Source of the DNA: Cryomorphaceae bacterium
GTDB lineage: Bacteria; Bacteroidota; Bacteroidia; Flavobacteriales_D; Crocinitomicaceae
Direction: 5' to 3'
Assembly: GCA_027483605.1 (NCBI GenBank)
Contig: JAIXUE010000022.1
Location: forward strand, 1 to 64,000
DNA length: 64,000 nt
The position numbers and the translations under genes were made by a program. Numbering within the stretch: position 1 is the first letter of the stretch; every line of letters starts with the position of its first letter. This document shows, piece by piece, positions 59,646 to 64,000 of the stretch. Under the pieces are notes generated by a model. That model was not told the DNA's origin. It saw nothing but the letters and a program-made list of their open reading frames with translations, and did no database searches.

Positions 59646-61043
59646 TTAGATATGTAGGGCGCGGTCTGCAGTAGCGGCAAGCGCAGCTTCTTTGATCGCT
59701 TCAGAGTAAGTAGGGTGACCATGACAAATGCGCGCGATGTCTTCGGCAGATGCACGGTATTCCATGGCTGTTACGGCTTCCATAATGAGGTCAGCAGCAC
59801 GTGGTGCGATCATGTGTACACCTAAAATTTCATCGGTCTCAGCGTCGGCCAAAATCTTGATAAAACCACTGGTATCCATGCTTGCTCGTGCTCTGCCCAA
59901 TGCTTTGATAGGGAAAGAACCTGCTTTGTAGGCGCGTCCGGCAGCTTTGAGCTCTTCTTCGGTTTGCCCTACTGCAGCAATTTCTGGCCATGTATACACA
60001 ACGCCAGGAATCAGGTTGTAATTGATGTGTGGTTTTTGTCCGGCGATTTGTTCGGCAACAAAAACACCTTCTTCTTCGGCTTTGTGGGCGAGCATGGCAC
60101 CGCGTACAACATCGCCAATGGCGTAAATATGTCCTACTGCTGTTTGTAAGTGGTCATTGACCTCTACTTGGCCGCGTTGATTGACTTGTAAGCCCGCTTT
60201 TTCTAGGCCTAGCCCTTCAGTGTACGCTTTGCGGCCTACAGCCACCAAACAGTAGTCGGCTTCGAGCGTAACTTGCTCTCCTTTTTTGTTTTCAGCAGTG
60301 AGAACAACTTGTTTGCCGTTGTTGACCACGCCAATTACTTTGTGCTCCATATGGAACTTGAAACCTTCTTTTTTGAGAATTTTTGTGAATTCTTTGCCAA
60401 TACCGGCATCCATGGTTGGTAAAATACTCGGGGCAAATTCAATCACTTCTACTATGGCACCCAAGCGCGCATAAACAGAACCTAACTCAAGGCCGATGAC
60501 GCCACCACCAATGACGAGCATCTTTTTTGGAATTTCTTGGAGTTTGAGTGCTTCTGTTGAAGTAATGATTCGTTTTTTATCTGGTTCCATTCCTGGAAAG
60601 TAGTTGGGCTTACTTCCTGTAGCGATGATGATGTTCTTTCCGCTGATTTGGATCGTTTGCTCCGCTTTGATTTCGATAGTGTGTGCATCAATAAAGCTGC
60701 CTACACCCTGATAAACGGTAATTTTGTTTTTATCCATGAGGTACTTGACCCCAGCGCAAGTTTGGGACACCACTTCATTTTTGCGGGCAATCATTTGAGC
60801 GAGGTTAGCCTTCAGGCCTTTTACTTCAATGCCGTGAGCCGAAAAATTGTGTTGGGCATTGTAAAAATGTTCGGAAGAATCGAGCAGAGCTTTGGATGGG
60901 ATACAGCCCACATTTAGGCAAGTTCCACCTAAAGTACTGTATTTTTCTATCAAAGCTGTTTTCAAGCCGAGTTGCGCACAACGCAAGGCAGAAACGTATC
61001 CGCCGGGTCCTGAACCAATTACTACCACATCAAAAGTTTCCAT
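59646..61043 (-). CDS. lpdA: Dihydrolipoyl dehydrogenase
   Basis: A 465-residue FAD enzyme, the E3 part of 2-oxoacid dehydrogenase complexes. FAD binding: VVIGSGPGGYVSALRCAQLG (about 6-25). The redox disulfide is in GGTCLNVGCIPSKALL (about 39-54). NAD binding: MLVIGGGVIGLELGSVYARLG (about 175). The C-terminal active-site pair is ICHGHPTYSEA (about 445). Length is normal and no partner genes lie nearby. It has a near-consensus promoter interleaved with that of the divergent gene. Confidence 0.97.
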   Translation of the reverse strand: METFDVVVIGSGPGGYVSALRCAQLGLKTALIEKYSTLGGTCLNVGCIPSKALLDSSEHFYNAQHNFSAHGIEVKGLKANLAQMIARKNEVVSQTCAGVKYLMDKNKITVYQGVGSFIDAHTIEIKAEQTIQISGKNIIIATGSKPNYFPGMEPDKKRIITSTEALKLQEIPKKMLVIGGGVIGLELGSVYARLGAIVEVIEFAPSILPTMDAGIGKEFTKILKKEGFKFHMEHKVIGVVNNGKQVVLTAENKKGEQVTLEADYCLVAVGRKAYTEGLGLEKAGLQVNQRGQVEVNDHLQTAVGHIYAIGDVVRGAMLAHKAEEEGVFVAEQIAGQKPHINYNLIPGVVYTWPEIAAVGQTEEELKAAGRAYKAGSFPIKALGRARASMDTSGFIKILADAETDEILGVHMIAPRAADLIMEAVTAMEYRASAEDIARICHGHPTYSEAIKEAALAATADRALHI

Positions 61044-61059
61044 CCGTCTAATTTTTTTA

Positions 61060-61090
61060 CAAATTTACTGTTTGTACACGAACAACCAAA
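61060..61090 (-). promoter_or_regulatory. lpdA promoter: TTTG-N19-TAAATTTG (minus strand)
   Basis: On the minus strand TTTG (61090-61087) and TAAATTTG (61067-61060) are separated by 19 bases, the best match to the Bacteroidota consensus in the window. The box ends 16 bases before the lpdA ATG. Confidence 0.75.
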
Positions 61091-61102
61091 GTCTTAATTT
61101 TG
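61071..61102 (+). promoter_or_regulatory. Divergent promoter: TTTG-N20-TAATTTTG (plus strand)
   Basis: TTTG (61071-61074) and TAATTTTG (61095-61102) are 20 bases apart and serve the PKD-protein gene. The elements interleave with those of the lpdA promoter, so the two promoters occupy nearly the same DNA. Confidence 0.75.
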
Positions 61103-61114
61103 CGTTGTAACACT

Positions 61115-63781
61115 GTGCACAAGTTAAAAACACTCTTCTTAGGTCTTTCGCTGCTCCTCTCGGGGTGGTCTGTGGCTTCGCACATCATTGGGGGTGACAT
61201 CTATTATAACCACCTTGGCGGCAATCAATACCGTTTTTTTATTACCCTTTACCGCGATTGCGCTTCTACGGGTGCGCAATTCGACGACCCGCTTTACCTT
61301 TCGATTTTTACGCAGGGCAATATCCACTACCAAACTGTACAGGTGCCTTTCCCTGGCTCAGTCATTTTGCCAATTGATTTCAATAATCCATGTGCAACAC
61401 AACCATCCGGTGTTTGTGTTGAACGCGCAATTTATCAAGTGGTCTTGACACTTCCTCCAATCCCAGGTGGCTACACAGTTTCTTATCAGCGCTGCTGCCG
61501 AGGCCCCAACATCACTAATTTGCAGTTCCCAGACGACACCGGTCTTACGCTTGTGGCGCAAGTCCCTGGTTCGAACACCAATGCAAGCAATAACAGTAGC
61601 CCGCGTTTTACAAACTATCCACCTATACTCCTCTGCAATAACGATCAACTTCTTTTTGACCATTCGGCCACTGACCCCGATGGCGATCAGCTCGTTTATT
61701 CCTTGGTAACGCCCAATGCAGGCGCGAACTCAGGCAATCCGCAGCCACTACAGATGCCTCCACCCCCTTATTTCCCGGTTACATGGCAATCAAACTTTAA
61801 TGCTGCAGCGCCTCTTGGGCCGGGTTCTTCAACGATTATCCACCCAACTACAGGTCTATTAACCGTGAGTCCGAACTTGATTGGATTGTTTGTAGTTGGT
61901 GTTCGGGTACAAGAATTTCGCAACGGACAGTTGATCGGAGAGACCGTACGCGACTTCTTGTTCCGCGTATTTGATTGCAATATCCAATTGGCTGCTATTT
62001 TACCAACCCAAGCACAATTGCCAAACTTCAGCGGCTATTGTGATGGTTTAACCGTACAGTTTGACAACATGTCTTATGGGGGCACCAATTACAGCTGGGA
62101 TTTCGGTGTGGCGGGTACCAATACAGATGTGAGTCCTTTGTTTGAACCCACTTACACTTATCCTAGTTCGGGTATTTATACCGCTCAACTTATTGTCAAT
62201 CCAGGCCAGAATTGCACCGACACCGCTTATATTGAAATCATTGTCAATGAAGCACTAGACCTCGAATGGCAAACCCAAGATTCCCTCTGCCTAAGCAATA
62301 ATTCGCACGATTTTCTAGCTCAAGTTTCGGATCCTTCAGCTACACTTTCTTGGAGCTTCCCGCCAAGCGCATCTATCGCCAACGCAAATGGCACCTTTGT
62401 ACCAAACGTCGTATTTGCAACACCTGGTTTTCATCCAGTACTCCTCGAGGCCAACTCAACATATTGCCAGCAAACTTTTCTCGACTCGGTATACATATTC
62501 GGCGAAGCCACCGCTGCTATTGTGGTTCCACCTCAAGTGGAGTGCTTGGGTTATACCATCACCTTTGGCAACGCTTCACAAAACGCTATTTTGTATAACT
62601 GGGATTTTGGGAACGGACTAATCAGTTCGCAACAACTTCCTACCGTAACCTTTCCCGGACCGGGTGTCTATCCAGTTACGCTTATTGCTGGGTCATCTTC
62701 AATTTGTTTAGATAGCACAACAGTCAATGTAACGATTGAGCAACCGATTGTCTTGAACCTCACTCATTCTGACTCTCTTTGTATTGACGAACTCTTCAAT
62801 TTTGATGCGCAAGTCAGTGGCCCAGCAGCAACGAGCTATTCTTGGGATTTTGGGCCGCATGCTGCCCCAGCCACCAGCAGTCAACTCACGGGTAATTCAG
62901 TTTTGTTTGACCAAAATGGCAACCAACAAGTACTCTTAATAGGTCAAAATGCACTTTGTGTAGACACCGCTGTGGCATTGGTGCGTGTTTTTGGACATCC
63001 GAGTATCAATTTTATGTTCTTAAATGCGCTGCAGTGCGCACCTTCTCAGGCACAATTTGTGAACCTAAGTCAGAGCGAAGTACCGACTATCTACCTTTGG
63101 GATTTGGGCGACGGCACGCAAGTGCAAGGGACCAATGTGCTGCACACCTACAGCCAACCTGGTAATTATACAGTGACGCTTACACTCATCGAGCAATTCG
63201 GTTGTCGAGACACCCTCTTTATGGCGCAGCAAGATCTCGTCACGGTTCATCCATCACCGCAGGCAGGGTTCTCTATTAGCCCAGATCGCGTCGATGTTTG
63301 TCAGAACGAGGCGGTATTTACCGACCTTTCCATAGATGCAGCTACCTACCAGTATTTTGTCGAGGACCGCAGTGTGCAGTATACAACGCCTAACTTTGTA
63401 CATGCTTATCAATCGGGCGGCACAGACTATCCGATGCAAGTGGTGGCCAATAGTTTTGGTTGTACTGATACCGCATATTCAAGTATAGAAGTGGAGCCAT
63501 TTAGTATTTATGCGCCAAATACATTTATTCCAGACGGAAACGGACGCAATGAAGTTTTTAAAGTTGTGACTGACTTCGGGGTTACGGATTGGTCTTTGGA
63601 AATATTCAACCGCTGGGGAGAGCGTGTTTTTGTGAGTCAAAATGCTGCAGAGGGTTGGGATGGCACCTTTAATGGATTGCCGTGTCAAGATGGTTTGTAC
63701 AATTACGTTCTGAAATTCAGGCCGTGTCATGAACCGTATATCCGCAGACAGCGCGAGGGAGCAGTGCAGTTATTGCGTTAA
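61115..63781 (+). CDS. PKD-rich T9SS-exported surface protein with type B sorting domain
   Basis: An 888-residue secreted protein. The GTG at 61115 is preferred because the upstream in-frame TTG (61100) lies inside the -7 box; it yields a signal peptide (about 1-22, ending GWSVAS). The opening HIIGGDIYYNHLGGNQYRFF and LYRDCAST are typical of a conserved Bacteroidota N-terminal domain (about 23-270). Four or more PKD-like units follow (NYSWDFGVAG, LYNWDFGNGL, SYSWDFGPHA, IYLWDLGDGTQ). The end (about 800-888) is a CHU_C/type B sorting domain (NTFIPDGNGRNEVFKV, IFNRWGERVF). Probable cell-surface or matrix protein. Confidence 0.88.
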   Translation: MHKLKTLFLGLSLLLSGWSVASHIIGGDIYYNHLGGNQYRFFITLYRDCASTGAQFDDPLYLSIFTQGNIHYQTVQVPFPGSVILPIDFNNPCATQPSGVCVERAIYQVVLTLPPIPGGYTVSYQRCCRGPNITNLQFPDDTGLTLVAQVPGSNTNASNNSSPRFTNYPPILLCNNDQLLFDHSATDPDGDQLVYSLVTPNAGANSGNPQPLQMPPPPYFPVTWQSNFNAAAPLGPGSSTIIHPTTGLLTVSPNLIGLFVVGVRVQEFRNGQLIGETVRDFLFRVFDCNIQLAAILPTQAQLPNFSGYCDGLTVQFDNMSYGGTNYSWDFGVAGTNTDVSPLFEPTYTYPSSGIYTAQLIVNPGQNCTDTAYIEIIVNEALDLEWQTQDSLCLSNNSHDFLAQVSDPSATLSWSFPPSASIANANGTFVPNVVFATPGFHPVLLEANSTYCQQTFLDSVYIFGEATAAIVVPPQVECLGYTITFGNASQNAILYNWDFGNGLISSQQLPTVTFPGPGVYPVTLIAGSSSICLDSTTVNVTIEQPIVLNLTHSDSLCIDELFNFDAQVSGPAATSYSWDFGPHAAPATSSQLTGNSVLFDQNGNQQVLLIGQNALCVDTAVALVRVFGHPSINFMFLNALQCAPSQAQFVNLSQSEVPTIYLWDLGDGTQVQGTNVLHTYSQPGNYTVTLTLIEQFGCRDTLFMAQQDLVTVHPSPQAGFSISPDRVDVCQNEAVFTDLSIDAATYQYFVEDRSVQYTTPNFVHAYQSGGTDYPMQVVANSFGCTDTAYSSIEVEPFSIYAPNTFIPDGNGRNEVFKVVTDFGVTDWSLEIFNRWGERVFVSQNAAEGWDGTFNGLPCQDGLYNYVLKFRPCHEPYIRRQREGAVQLLR

Positions 63782-63783
63782 TG

Positions 63784-64000
63784 CTATTCTGCTCGTCTTA
63801 GTACAAAATTTTGCCCTAAGTATACTTTTCTGACTTGTTCGTCTGCCGCGAGCTCTTCAGCACTACCAGACTTCAGGATTTTACCTTCAAACAATAGGTA
63901 GGCGCGATCTGTGATAGAGAGGGTTTCTTGAACGTTGTGGTCGGTGATTAGAATCCCAATGTTACGTTTTTTGAGTTCAGCAACAATGGCTTGAATATCT
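63784..64000 (-). CDS. lptB: LPS export ABC transporter ATP-binding protein LptB, C-terminal end (partial)
   Basis: The last 71 or so codons of an ABC ATPase on the minus strand, running off the window edge. The translated end holds [20 protein letters not shown], then [11 protein letters not shown] and [10 protein letters not shown], the characteristic LptB H-loop and C-terminus. LptB powers extraction of lipopolysaccharide from the inner membrane. The Walker motifs lie outside the window. The TAG stop is 2 bases from the stop of the convergent PKD-protein gene. Confidence 0.93.
   Translation of the reverse strand, partial: DIQAIVAELKKRNIGILITDHNVQETLSITDRAYLLFEGKILKSGSAEELAADEQVRKVYLGQNFVLRRAE

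Noticed and set aside
61100-61114. TTG start for the PKD protein
   Set aside because: It lies inside the -7 promoter box; the GTG at 61115 follows the box and gives a normal signal peptide.

Overview
The window looks like chromosome from a member of the Bacteroidota, most likely a flavobacterium-like lineage. The reasons are type IX secretion (T9SS) genes and substrates (SprE/PorW, a PorP/SprF-like protein, C-terminal type A and type B sorting domains), a fused MurF-alanine racemase, and promoters of the Bacteroidota form (TTTG about 20 bases before TAnnTTTG) in place of sigma-70 boxes. No Shine-Dalgarno-like sequence recurs before the start codons. I saw no rRNA, tRNA, CRISPR array, insertion sequence or prophage. 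Genes are tightly packed and no gene-free stretch exceeds about 225 bases.

Layout. 1-9.5 kb: end of infB, tatA, gatA, a LysM lytic transglycosylase, two glycosyltransferases, a degenerate UbiA-like membrane protein and leuS. 9.5-15.5 kb: a CarH-like B12-binding MerR regulator facing away from engB, then yebC and an operon of sprE/porW, bactofilin and two small ATP-synthase-associated membrane proteins, without the ATP synthase genes expected next. 15.5-20.6 kb: secreted M28 peptidase, an acidic protein, thymidine kinase and murF-alr. 20.6-26.9 kb: the most unusual part. Two paralogous secreted, probably outer-membrane proteins occur here. One is followed at 2 bases by a helix-turn-helix protein, the other at 18 bases by an adenylate cyclase-HD protein that lacks a sensor domain; a CsgG-like secreted protein and a UUCG-loop terminator lie between them.

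26.9-37.6 kb: DUF2490 protein and lipoprotein, a 1020-residue CotH-type surface protein with a PorP/SprF-like partner, a GH3-family ligase, a double universal stress protein, fructose-1,6-bisphosphatase and an exbB-exbD-tonB-like operon. 37.8-45.2 kb: mfd, two YceI proteins, a small membrane protein and a large T9SS surface protein. 45.2-53.8 kb: OmpA-like lipoprotein, a HEAT-like protein with yicC-gmk-nadD, a T9SS type A protein, DUF4286-rsmA, a long MORN/YwqK repeat protein and a LysE-type exporter. 53.9-64 kb: AddB-like nuclease, TraB/GumN protein, hutI, yraN, lpdA, a PKD-rich T9SS protein and the end of lptB.

Most of the window is housekeeping plus envelope and surface biology. The main leads are the paired barrel/regulator modules at 20.6-26.9 kb, the CarH-like regulator, an interleaved divergent promoter at 61.06-61.10 kb, promoters only four bases from the start codon, and the high share of convergent genes whose 3' ends overlap or abut. 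No wholly new system can be claimed from sequence reading alone; the paired module is the best candidate.
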